Assembly (NCBI GenBank): GCA_024346935.1
Contig: AP024879.1
Span: forward strand, 124,001 to 188,000
Direction of reading: 5' to 3'
Length of the DNA stretch: 64,000 nucleotides
Source: Vibrio inusitatus
Lineage (GTDB): Bacteria > Pseudomonadota > Gammaproteobacteria > Enterobacterales > Vibrionaceae
In this document: piece after piece, positions 1-8,250 of the stretch
Layout: every line of letters starts with the position of its first letter
Position numbering within the stretch: position 1 is the first letter of the stretch
Notes under the pieces: generated by a model
Told to the model about the DNA's origin: nothing
The model's database searches: none
The model's input: the letters and a program-made list of their open reading frames with translations, nothing else
Translations under genes and position numbers: made by a program

Positions 1-1
1 T

Positions 2-1291
2 TCTTCTGTTGAAGACCACAATAATCGAATGCGCATTGGTTTTGAGCATGAATGGGCAATGAACAGCCTAATTGCTGATGATTTGGCATGGAAAATATCG
101 TATCAAACCACAGAGAGTGAATCGAACAACTACGACACGACTAATTGGTTCCCTATTTATACAGACCGCATTCGTAACCGTCAGCGTATTGCACAAGATG
201 ATTCATACCAGTTTGATATGCAGTTCAATAAGCTGATCATGGCTGATGGGCATTATCATGAGCTGACTTATGGTGGTAGCTTCTTGTATAACGACTTCTC
301 TTTGGAAAACACGGACTACTTTATTCAAAGTGGTACAGGTGCGCCGCCGAGTTCGTCTCCGGGCAGCACAGGTCTTCCTAATGCAACGGTGCAGCAATGG
401 GGTATCTTCGTTCAGGATCAAGCTTTCTTAATGGAAGAAAAACTGGTTCTTTCTGCAGGCCTTCGCTATGACTCTTTCTCAACAGACCCGGAAACGACAG
501 ATGGCTATGGTGTTGAGCACGAGAGCAACGACAATGATGCGGTTACTGGTCGTATTGGTGCAGTTTATCACGTCGCGAATTGGTTTAGCCCCTACGCACA
601 AATAAGCCAAGGCTTTAAAGCACCAACGGTTTACGATCTTTACTACTCGTACAGCGAAGGCGCAATCTTCATGGGTAATCCAAACCTAGAAGCAGAAACC
701 AGTTTGTCTTATGAGGTGGGCTTCCGTGGTACAGGTAAGATCTATCAATATGAAGTGAGTGCTTTCTATAACCAATACGATGACTTTATCACTAGCAAGG
801 TGATTGGTAACCAAGGTGATAAAGATATTATTACCATGGTTAACATCGATGAGGCGAAAATCTACGGTGCTGAAGCTGCGGGTACCATTCTTGGTCCTCA
901 AGGAATGTACACGATGTTAAGCATTGCTTACGCTTACGGTGAAGATGTAAATACCGGTCGTGAACTAGATTCTGTTGCACCACTGACGGGTGTTATCGGA
1001 CTTGGCTATGACAATGAGAACAAGACACTCGGTGCTCTAGTTAACTACACCATGGTTGCAAGTAAAGATAGCTGGACCGAAGTAGACAACATTGACGCTC
1101 CTTCTTATAGCGTGCTGGATGTGACAGCTTACTATCGCCCAATGCAAGACTTAACCTTGCGTGCTGGCCTGTTTAATGCCTTCGATGAAAAATATTGGCT
1201 GTACGATGATCTGAGTGGCAGCACTGAACGCACAGACTTTGATACTCAAGCCGGTCGTAACTGGGGTGTGAACGCCGAGTACTTCTTCTAA
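2..1291 (+). CDS. TonB-dependent outer-membrane receptor, haem type (3' part)
   Basis: The frame is open from the left edge, so the gene starts upstream and only the C-terminal barrel (about 430 residues) is present. The protein alternates polar and aromatic residues as in beta strands and ends in Phe, the outer-membrane insertion signal. An FKAP stretch near 612-623 followed by NPNL near 677-688 matches the FRAP/NPNL region of haem and haemoglobin receptors, so haem or haem-protein uptake powered by TonB is the likely role. The plug domain, TonB box and any Fur site lie outside the window, so the substrate is inferred. Confidence 0.85.
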   Translation, partial: SSVEDHNNRMRIGFEHEWAMNSLIADDLAWKISYQTTESESNNYDTTNWFPIYTDRIRNRQRIAQDDSYQFDMQFNKLIMADGHYHELTYGGSFLYNDFSLENTDYFIQSGTGAPPSSSPGSTGLPNATVQQWGIFVQDQAFLMEEKLVLSAGLRYDSFSTDPETTDGYGVEHESNDNDAVTGRIGAVYHVANWFSPYAQISQGFKAPTVYDLYYSYSEGAIFMGNPNLEAETSLSYEVGFRGTGKIYQYEVSAFYNQYDDFITSKVIGNQGDKDIITMVNIDEAKIYGAEAAGTILGPQGMYTMLSIAYAYGEDVNTGRELDSVAPLTGVIGLGYDNENKTLGALVNYTMVASKDSWTEVDNIDAPSYSVLDVTAYYRPMQDLTLRAGLFNAFDEKYWLYDDLSGSTERTDFDTQAGRNWGVNAEYFF

Positions 1292-1307
1292 TCACGCTCC
1301 AATCGAT

Positions 1308-1344
1308 AGCCGAGTGCCATTAGGTGCTCGGCTTGTTGTGTTTT
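1308..1344 (+). terminator. Intrinsic terminator after the TonB receptor
   Basis: AGCCGAG and CTCGGCT form a stem (1308-1314 with 1327-1333), followed by a T-rich tract. It lies 16 bases after the receptor stop codon. Confidence 0.7.
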
Positions 1345-1437
1345 AAATAATCCAAAACACAATAATTAATCAATAGTTAAACAACATTTCAATTCAAAGC
1401 GTACAATTAAAATTAAGGCTTATAGAAAGGATTTTGT

Positions 1438-3243
1438 GTGACCGAACAACAAGCTGGCGAGATGCCAAAGCTCAATAAACAGTGGTTATATCAACAGGCA
1501 ATGAAGCATAAAAAGATGCTTATCTACGCCAATTTCATCGCATTTGTTGCAACCCTGATGAGCGTACCAATCCCTTTGCTTTTGCCTCTCATGGTAGATG
1601 AAGTCTTACTTGATAAACCTGCCAAGGGTTTGGCATTTCTTAATTCATTCTTGCCTTCGGGGTTACAAACTGCCACCGGTTATATTGTCACTGTTCTCAT
1701 TCTGATCATCGTGATGCGAATAGGAAGTCAAGCACTAAATATTTTACAAACCCGACAGTTTACTTTGATCTCTAAGCAATTGACCTGTCAATTGCGTCAA
1801 TGGATCCTTGATAAGCTAGGCCGGGTTTCCATGCAGCAATATGAGGAGAAGGGCAGTGGGGGGCTGACGTCTCATTTAGTGACAGATATAGAGACCATTG
1901 ATAAGTTCATTGGTAATACGCTGAGTCGTTTTGTGATTAGTGTGCTCACTGTCATTGGTACAGGAGGCATTCTACTTTGGCTCAACTGGCAATTGGGTTT
2001 GTTTATTATTTTAATGAACCCCGTTGTGATTTATCTCTCTCGTAAGCTTGGACAAAGAGTTAAACACCTTAAGAAGAAAGAAAACCAATCTTTTGAGCGG
2101 TTCCAGCAAAGACTTGTAGAAACTTTGGATGGTATCTATCAGCTTCGTGCAGCCAATAGAGAACAAGAGTATCTAGGTCGGTTGAAGCAAGATGCTGAGT
2201 CTATACGAGTAGATGCGGACAAGTATGCGTGGCAATCGGATGCCGCAAATCGTCTGTCGTTCTTAATGTTCCTAATTGGCTTTGAGATCTTTCGTGCTGC
2301 AGCTATGTTGATGGTGTTATTTAGTGACCTCACCATAGGACAGATCTTCGCGGTGTTTGGTTATTTGTGGTTTATGCTCTCACCGGTTCAAGAACTATTG
2401 AGTATTCAATTCTCATGGTACAGCGCATCAGCGGCTATGAAGCGCTTGAATGGGATTTTAGATATGCCAGAAGAGCACCGTCCTGTTGCTTCTGTAAACC
2501 CTTTTGAAAAAGGCGAACCTATCGAAGTTGAATTTAAGAGTGTAGGTTTCTCTTATGATGCCGAACGAAAGGTGCTTGATGACTTCTCGTTAAAGATCCC
2601 GAAAGGAAAGCGAGTGGCCTTGGTTGGTGCATCTGGTGGGGGTAAGTCAACCTTGATTCAGCTTCTTCTTGGTATCTATCAAAAAGACAGTGGTGACATT
2701 TTGATCAATGGGCATACCATTGAAACAGTAAGCTATGAGGCACTGCGAAAAGAGCTAGCGGTAGTGCTGCAGCAACCAATGATCTTCAATGATACGCTTC
2801 GTCAAAATCTTACTCTTGGACAAGACTATAGTGACAATGAGCTATGGAGCGCGCTAGAGGTTGCCCAACTTCTTGGTCTGAAAGAGACGTTGCCTAAAGG
2901 GCTGGATTCTCATATCGGTCGTCAAGGTGTTCGTTTATCTGGAGGCCAACGCCAAAGGCTAGCCATTGCACGAATGGTTTTGAGTAACCCTGAATTAGTG
3001 ATCTTAGATGAAGCGACTTCAGCACTTGATACTTCCACCGAAGCAGAATTACACCTTGCGTTGAATCGTTTTTTGAAGAATCGTACAACGTTAATTGTTG
3101 CTCACAGATTATCAGCTGTTAAACAAGCTGACTTGATTTATGTTCTTGAAGATGGAAAGGTCATACAGTCAGGCACGCATACAGATTTGATTGAAACTGA
3201 CGGGCTTTATCAGACTTTATACGGGTCATTACAAGCAGGATAA
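1438..3243 (+). CDS. ABC exporter, fused membrane and ATPase domains
   Basis: A 601-residue half-transporter of the ABCB/MsbA type that would work as a homodimer in the inner membrane. Residues about 30-310 hold six hydrophobic segments. The ATPase domain has Walker A (GASGGGKST, about residue 396), the signature LSGGQ (about 500), Walker B (LVILDEATSALD, about 520) and the switch His in IVAHR. Translation starts at GTG, chosen because AGAAAGG sits 7 bases upstream. A terminator separates it from the TonB receptor, so co-transcription is doubtful. The family exports lipids, peptides or drugs; the substrate here is unknown. Confidence 0.85.
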   Translation: MTEQQAGEMPKLNKQWLYQQAMKHKKMLIYANFIAFVATLMSVPIPLLLPLMVDEVLLDKPAKGLAFLNSFLPSGLQTATGYIVTVLILIIVMRIGSQALNILQTRQFTLISKQLTCQLRQWILDKLGRVSMQQYEEKGSGGLTSHLVTDIETIDKFIGNTLSRFVISVLTVIGTGGILLWLNWQLGLFIILMNPVVIYLSRKLGQRVKHLKKKENQSFERFQQRLVETLDGIYQLRAANREQEYLGRLKQDAESIRVDADKYAWQSDAANRLSFLMFLIGFEIFRAAAMLMVLFSDLTIGQIFAVFGYLWFMLSPVQELLSIQFSWYSASAAMKRLNGILDMPEEHRPVASVNPFEKGEPIEVEFKSVGFSYDAERKVLDDFSLKIPKGKRVALVGASGGGKSTLIQLLLGIYQKDSGDILINGHTIETVSYEALRKELAVVLQQPMIFNDTLRQNLTLGQDYSDNELWSALEVAQLLGLKETLPKGLDSHIGRQGVRLSGGQRQRLAIARMVLSNPELVILDEATSALDTSTEAELHLALNRFLKNRTTLIVAHRLSAVKQADLIYVLEDGKVIQSGTHTDLIETDGLYQTLYGSLQAG

Positions 3244-3251
3244 TAATGATA

Positions 3252-3294
3252 ATACGCGGTTAGTTTATTGGGGAAGTAAAACTAACCGCCGTAT
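3252..3294. terminator. Hairpin between convergent genes
   Basis: GCGGTTAGTTT (3256-3266) pairs exactly with AAACTAACCGC (3279-3289), extended by ATAC/GTAT. It sits between two convergent genes and could end both transcripts, although no long T tract follows on either side. Confidence 0.5.
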
Positions 3295-3301
3295 CTTGTA
3301 A

Positions 3302-3862
3302 TTAATTGGCTGTAGGCATCTCACGTAATATAGTATCTACATAGCGCGATATTTGTTGTTGGTGCTCTTCTGGATCGCGCTCAAGATCAGCACCACTCTG
3401 TGCTAACGCGCGCCACTTTGGCTCTAGCAGTGGAAAATTAAACATAAAAATAACCAGTGAGCCTTTTTCGTCGCTATTGTGGAAATCATCCGCTGGGATT
3501 CCAGTGCTTAACTGCGTTTTTGAAAACAGCATATCGTCTGATAGCTGAGACTCTAACGCAAGACCGTATCCGACCACAAAATCCGGAGATTGACTAAGCT
3601 CCACACGAAAATAGCCTTTTTTTGCCAGTTCATTTTCGATCGCTTTGTCAAAAACTTGTCGCAAAGATTGCTCTTGGTCCTTTTCTTCAATAAATGCCTT
3701 ACCAGAATTGGGGTGCCAAGCATAGGTACTCATATTCTTTGAAATAAACTGGAAGTCACCACTTGAAACCACACCTACAGCAAAATTGTTTTCGCGTTCT
3801 GGAGTAGATGTAACACAAGCACTAAGGAGCATTGTACAAACCATTGCTAAAAGTGTTTTCAT
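3302..3862 (-). CDS. DUF4136-like lipoprotein
   Basis: A 186-residue protein with a lipoprotein signal (hydrophobic stretch ending in LLSAC; lipidated Cys about residue 16). The body has the DUF4136 pattern: a YAWHP motif near the start, a central helix resembling 'VFDKAIENELAKKGY', and a GYGLALES strand. DUF4136 proteins are envelope lipoproteins of unknown function. It is divergent from the D15-type barrel gene at 3987. Confidence 0.75.
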   Translation of the reverse strand: MKTLLAMVCTMLLSACVTSTPERENNFAVGVVSSGDFQFISKNMSTYAWHPNSGKAFIEEKDQEQSLRQVFDKAIENELAKKGYFRVELSQSPDFVVGYGLALESQLSDDMLFSKTQLSTGIPADDFHNSDEKGSLVIFMFNFPLLEPKWRALAQSGADLERDPEEHQQQISRYVDTILREMPTAN

Positions 3863-3986
3863 ACGAGCAATAAACCTTGTTAAATAAATGTTTCATTAGC
3901 TAGAATAAGCGACATAGTCGGTAAAAGTCTAGTTAAAACGAAGACATAGCCACGACGCAAATTTATAGACATCACAAGGAGTCGTA

Positions 3987-5162
3987 ATGTCTACCAAGCC
4001 ACTATCTTCAATTTTGTTCATAGGCTTTCTGATTTTGCACTTTTCGGCAAATGCTGTTGAGCCGCTCTTTGCCACCCCACCCGATGCAGAGCCTACGTGG
4101 GTCGATAATGCATTCGACTTTGTTGGAGCGGATGGTGGGTTTGATCCTGATAAAGGGGTCGACATGAGCTATATTCCTTCAGTGTTTTATAACCCAGAGC
4201 AAGAATTTGGTGGGGGAGCCTTGATTATTGGGCTTTATAAAACCGACTCAGCAATAGACTTTGAACAAACCTCTTCCTTTGTTATTAATGCCTATGTATC
4301 AACAAATCTATCTGTAGGGGTGACTTTTGACAATATCACGTTCCTGAATGATGGAAATAACCGCTTCGAGATTGATTCAGAAATCCATGACGAGCCCGTT
4401 GTATACTATGGACGAGGCTACGACTCTACCAGCATTGATGATAATAAAGTGTTGTATACAGAAACCTTAGTGACGTTAACCCCTCGTTGGTACCATCGTG
4501 TGGCAGACAGTTGGTTTATTGGTTTAGGTGGTAATGTAACCTACATTGATACTCGTGATCCTGAAGTGGGGGATGAGGTGAATAACGGCGGTAATCCTAG
4601 CCTGTTTAACGATTTAGAATCAAATACGTCAGCAGGTGCCTTTGTTACCGTGCTTTACGATAGTCGAAACTATATCGAGAACACTGAAAAGGGAACGTTG
4701 CTCCAAGCCGACTTTGGCGCATATTATAGTGACCTCAACTCGGACTCATTTGGTAAGTACGATATCGAGCTTGCTCATTTTATTGATCTAGAGCCAGTAC
4801 CAGGAGTGCTAGCGCTACAAGGACAAGGAAAGTTCACTTCTGGCGATGTACCTTGGAATAAGCTTCCTGATCTAGGGGGAGCGTATGCAATGCGTGGTTA
4901 TATATTAGGTCGACATCGTGATGAACAAATGGCGATGGCACAAGTCGAATATCGATTACCTATCTATCGTCGCTGGGGCAGTGTCTTCTGGGCTGGTGTA
5001 GGCTCGACAGGTGAAGAGGTTGATCAACTAAGCGATGACATACTTACGTCGTATGGTTTAGGGCTACGTTATCGTTTGAAGGGGCGCATAAACTTAAGAG
5101 CGGATCTTGGGTTTGGTGAAGATGAAACCTTATTCTATTTTAATGTGAATGAAGTATTCTAA
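3987..5162 (+). CDS. D15/Omp85-type outer-membrane beta-barrel protein
   Basis: A 391-residue protein with an N-terminal signal peptide (cleavage likely after SANA) and a barrel resembling the bacterial surface antigen (D15) domain of BamA/TamA. The motif MRGYILGRHRD, about residues 300-310, matches the conserved (V/I)RGF/Y strand of Omp85 barrels, and the chain ends in Phe. There is no room for POTRA domains, so this is a short, barrel-only member. It follows an AAGGAG ribosome site. Such short proteins are common in marine gammaproteobacteria and their role is not established. Confidence 0.75.
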   Translation: MSTKPLSSILFIGFLILHFSANAVEPLFATPPDAEPTWVDNAFDFVGADGGFDPDKGVDMSYIPSVFYNPEQEFGGGALIIGLYKTDSAIDFEQTSSFVINAYVSTNLSVGVTFDNITFLNDGNNRFEIDSEIHDEPVVYYGRGYDSTSIDDNKVLYTETLVTLTPRWYHRVADSWFIGLGGNVTYIDTRDPEVGDEVNNGGNPSLFNDLESNTSAGAFVTVLYDSRNYIENTEKGTLLQADFGAYYSDLNSDSFGKYDIELAHFIDLEPVPGVLALQGQGKFTSGDVPWNKLPDLGGAYAMRGYILGRHRDEQMAMAQVEYRLPIYRRWGSVFWAGVGSTGEEVDQLSDDILTSYGLGLRYRLKGRINLRADLGFGEDETLFYFNVNEVF

Positions 5163-5184
5163 CGATTAACTGTTTAGCAAAAAA

Positions 5185-5230
5185 CGACAGCCCTATTCTT
5201 TATAACTAGAAGAATGGGGCTGTCGCTTTT
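5185..5230 (+). terminator. Intrinsic terminator after the D15 barrel gene
   Basis: CGACAGCCC(T)ATTCT pairs with AGAATGGGGCTGTCG across a short loop and is followed by CTTTTG. Confidence 0.8.
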
Positions 5231-5255
5231 GATCTAGGGGTAAGCAAATTAGAGA

Positions 5256-5405
5256 TTAAAAGAAGTGACCTAACCCGTGTAGTGAAGATATAAGACTTGG
5301 CAAAGCAACTAAGCCAATTTTTACTGCAACAATAATGGCAATAAGACGTCCAATTTTGTGTGTTGCCGCTTTGTTTATCTCATTTGCATGCTGGCTGTAT
5401 ATCAT
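5256..5405 (-). CDS. 49-residue single-pass membrane protein
   Basis: A short open frame starting MIYSQHANEIN and ending LGHFF. It is preceded by a strong ribosome site (GAGGA, about 8 bases upstream of the ATG). Residues about 19-42 form one hydrophobic helix, with a His/Lys-containing N-terminal tail. It is convergent with the D15 barrel gene and lies beside the 116-bp repeat array. I do not recognise the family. Ribosome site, length and composition suggest a genuine small membrane protein rather than a chance frame. Confidence 0.6.
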   Translation of the reverse strand: MIYSQHANEINKAATHKIGRLIAIIVAVKIGLVALPSLISSLHGLGHFF

Positions 5406-5596
5406 GCGAATTCCTCATGAGTGAATAAAGATAGGGTCAAATTACTCTTAATTATGGTCAAAAAAAGTGCGTATTGCGAAAAGTTTGAACTGAAACTAGA
5501 GCATGAGTATGTTCTATGATATCGACCACATAATGAAATATGAGAGCAATTTCATGTGTTATGAGTGTGGTTTCGCATCTATTCAAGTGACTACGC

Positions 5597-6785
5597 CCTA
5601 AGATTCCCACTAACAACATGTGGGAATGACCGAGCTTCGTTCGTGTGCATATCGTTAACGCCAACGTCGTCATTACCGAGATTTCTTATCGGCAATCTTT
5701 GATTGGGTGCGTCCTAAGATTCCCACTAACAACCTGTGGGAATGACCGAGCTTCGCTCGTGTGCACATCGTTAACGCCAACGTCGTCATTGCCGAAGTCT
5801 CTTATCGGCACTCTTTGAGTGGGTGCGCCCTAAGATCCCCACTAACAACCTGTGGGAATGACTGAGCTTAGTTCGTGTGCACATCGTTAACGCCAACGTC
5901 GTCATTGCCGAAGTCTCTTATCGGCAATCTTTGATTGGGTGCGTCCTAAGATCCCCACTAACAACCTGTGGGAATGACCGAGCTTCGTTCGTGTGCACAT
6001 CGTTAACGCCAACGTCGTCATTGCCGAAGTTTTTTATCGGCAATCTTTGAGTGGGTGCGCCCTAAGATCCCTACTAACAATATGTGGGAATAGGCGGGCT
6101 TCTTTCGAGTGCACATCGTTAACGTCAACGTCGTCATTGCCGAAGTCTCTTATCGGCAATCTTTGATTGGGTGCGTCCTAAGATCCACACTAACAATATG
6201 TGGGAATAAGCGGGCTTCTTTCGAGTGTACTTCGTTAACGTCAACGTCGTCATTGCCGAAGTCTCTTATCGGCAATCTTTGAGCGGGTGCGTCCTAAGAT
6301 CCCCACTAACAACATGTGGGAATAGGCGGGCTTCTTTCGAGTGCACATCGTCAACGTCGTCATTGCCGAAGTCTCTTATCGGCAATCTTTGAGTGGGTAC
6401 GCCCTAAGATCCCCACTAACAACACGTGGGAATGACCGAACTGCTTTTGTGTGCACATCGCTAAAGCCAACGTCGTCATTGCCGAAGTTTTTTATCGGCA
6501 AGCTTTGAATGGGTGCGTCCTAAGATCCCCACTAACAACCTGTGGGAATGACTGAGCTTCGTTCGTGTGCATATCGTTAACGCCAACGTCGTCATTACCG
6601 AGATTTCTTATCGGTAATCTTTGATTGGGTGCGTCCTAAGATCCCCACTAACGCATGTGGGAATGACCGAGCTTGATTCGTGTCACATCGTTAACGCCAA
6701 CGTAGTCATTGCCGAAGTCTCTTATCGGCAATCTTCAAATTGGAACGCCCTAAGATTCCCCTTAACAACAGGTAATAATGACAAT
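5597..6785. repeat. Tandem array of about ten 116-bp REP-doublet units
   Basis: The anchor CCTAAGAT recurs at 5597, 5713, 5829, 5945, 6061, 6177, 6293, 6403, 6519, 6635 and 6749. The spacing is 116 bp, except one 110-bp unit (missing GTTAAC) and one 114-bp unit. Each unit carries two palindromes in opposite orientation: GTCATTGCCGA...TCGGCAATCT and, on the other strand, GTCATTCCCAC...GTGGGGATCT. The shared GTCATT head and ATCT tail mark them as a REP/BIME-like doublet. Open frames across the array are by-products of the 116-bp period and are not called as genes. Confidence 0.85.
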
Positions 6786-6813
6786 ATTCTTGCTTTTAGC
6801 TCTGAGACGTCTA

Positions 6814-6845
6814 TAAAAAAAGCCCGATGCTTTTGGCATCGAGCT
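6814..6845 (-). terminator. Intrinsic terminator of the nap operon
   Basis: Read on the minus strand, AGCTCGATGC and GCATCGGGCT form a stem with an AAAA-containing loop, followed by seven T. It lies 28 bases after the last small gene of the nap operon. Confidence 0.8.
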
Positions 6846-6872
6846 TAATCAGTCACCGATCGTAATGATGGC

Positions 6873-7013
6873 TTAGTTTGTATCTTCTTTATCGGCTGTG
6901 ATGGAAAGTAGCCAGATGCTGATAGCGGCAACTGCTGCAAAACCACCAATGATAATCACCGGCATAGCGCTATAACCCAATACGTGCCAGATGATGGATT
7001 CTAATTGACTCAT
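6873..7013 (-). CDS. 46-residue nap-associated membrane protein (TIGR02808-like)
   Basis: A short frame beginning MSQLESIIWHVLGY and ending with the acidic tail ADKEDTN. It has one membrane helix, about residues 17-38. It starts 10 bases after the napC stop, and its ribosome site (GGGAG) overlaps the end of napC, so it is the last gene of the nap operon. Length, single helix and position match the TIGR02808 family, very short proteins described beside nap genes in Vibrio and Photobacterium. Its function is unknown; a small subunit or assembly aid for NapC, comparable to the role proposed for NapE, is an inference. Confidence 0.8.
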   Translation of the reverse strand: MSQLESIIWHVLGYSAMPVIIIGGFAAVAAISIWLLSITADKEDTN

Positions 7014-7022
7014 AACTCTCCC

Positions 7023-7595
7023 TTACCAACCTTGAACGCCGTGCATATCTGGCAGTTTGTGTGCAATACCTTTGTGACAATCTACACAGGTTTTGTCACC
7101 TGAAGCGAGCGCTGTAGAGTGTTGTTTAACACTGCGATCACCCTGTTCAGAGAAGTCCATATAATCAAACTCGTGACAGTTACGACACTCTAGTGAGTCG
7201 TTAGCTTTCAGACGAGCCCACTCACGTTCAGCTAGGTGGCCACGGCGAGCTTGGAATTTCTCTTGTGTATCGATAGTACCAATGATGTGGGCAAATACTT
7301 CCTTGGATGCCTGAACTTTACGAATAATCTTATCAGTCCATTCATGAGGTACATGACAGTCTGAACAAATTGCTCGTACACCGGAACGGTTTGAGTAGTG
7401 GATAGTCTCTTGTATCTCTTGCACGATAGGCTCGTGACATCCAGCACAAAACTCTTCGGTGTTGGTGTATTCCATCCCAGTATTGAATGCGCCCCAGAAT
7501 AGAAGACCACCAGCAAACCCCATGAAAAGAACAATGCCTGCGGCTGCCTTACTTGGAGTTGTTAGTCTCTTCCAAAACGCTAGTAAAAATTTCAT
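7023..7595 (-). CDS. napC: NapC, tetrahaem quinol dehydrogenase
   Basis: A 190-residue NapC/NirT-family cytochrome c. One N-terminal membrane helix (about residues 18-38) anchors a periplasmic domain with four CxxCH haem sites: CAGCH, CSDCH, CRNCH and CVDCH. It oxidises menaquinol or ubiquinol and passes electrons to NapB-NapA. As the operon lacks napG and napH, NapC is the visible quinol entry point. It lies 32 bases after napB. Confidence 0.95.
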   Translation of the reverse strand: MKFLLAFWKRLTTPSKAAAGIVLFMGFAGGLLFWGAFNTGMEYTNTEEFCAGCHEPIVQEIQETIHYSNRSGVRAICSDCHVPHEWTDKIIRKVQASKEVFAHIIGTIDTQEKFQARRGHLAEREWARLKANDSLECRNCHEFDYMDFSEQGDRSVKQHSTALASGDKTCVDCHKGIAHKLPDMHGVQGW

Positions 7596-7627
7596 AAATA
7601 GCCTCTTTTGTTAACGACTAGTAAAGG

Positions 7628-8182
7628 TTATTGAAGTGAATCAACAGGTTTAAATTCGTTCTCTACCAGTGGTTTTGCATTCGCTTGCGGCACGTGACAT
7701 TGCAAGCAGAAGTAACGTCGTGGAGACACGTCGGCCAATACAGCATCTTCACGGTTTACATAGTGAGTAACACTCACCTTGGTGGCACCCATTTCACCAG
7801 CATTTTTCCAGCTGTGACATGCAAGACATTTGTTTGCATTCAATGAAACTTCATATCCTCGAATGTTATGAGGAATCAATGGTGGTTGGTAAACATAATC
7901 ACTTGAAATAACTTGCTCACGAGGATATTTTTTGAAGCTATCCGCAGGGCGTGTTGCTTCTAGTTCACTAACGCCACGCAGTGACTCAACACCACCAATA
8001 CCACCTGGATTGAGCAGTTCAGCTTGCTCAACACCCGCATTTTCTGCCTTTTCCATATCGGTTTGCTCTAGCATTGCATCATCCATATCAGGTTTAGCAT
8101 TGCTAACACCTTCAACGTCCGCCTGAGCAATACCTGCGGCAATAGCACTTATTGATAACAGAGCAATCAACAGCTTTTTCAT
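7628..8182 (-). CDS. napB: NapB, dihaem small subunit of periplasmic nitrate reductase
   Basis: An exported dihaem cytochrome with a cleavable signal peptide (residues about 1-21) and two haem sites, CLACH and CLQCH. It carries electrons from NapC to NapA. At 184 residues it is longer than the roughly 150 of E. coli NapB. The extra part is an acidic, Met/Glu-rich segment after the signal peptide (about residues 22-75). The core from RGVSELEATRPAD onward is typical of NapB. Confidence 0.93.
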   Translation of the reverse strand: MKKLLIALLSISAIAAGIAQADVEGVSNAKPDMDDAMLEQTDMEKAENAGVEQAELLNPGGIGGVESLRGVSELEATRPADSFKKYPREQVISSDYVYQPPLIPHNIRGYEVSLNANKCLACHSWKNAGEMGATKVSVTHYVNREDAVLADVSPRRYFCLQCHVPQANAKPLVENEFKPVDSLQ

Positions 8183-8250
8183 TATTATTTCTCCGCCTAA
8201 TGGCTAAATTTTGGGGGCTAGAGTCCTAGCCCCGAATATTTGACAAAGGC

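Noticed and set aside
5597..6785. CRISPR array or integron attC cluster
   Set aside because: The period is 116 bp with no unique spacers, no cas genes and no gene cassettes; the palindromes have the REP head/tail layout instead.
5458..6848. Open frames of 70-75 codons inside and beside the array
   Set aside because: They run through repeat units, lack ribosome sites and arise from the repeat period.
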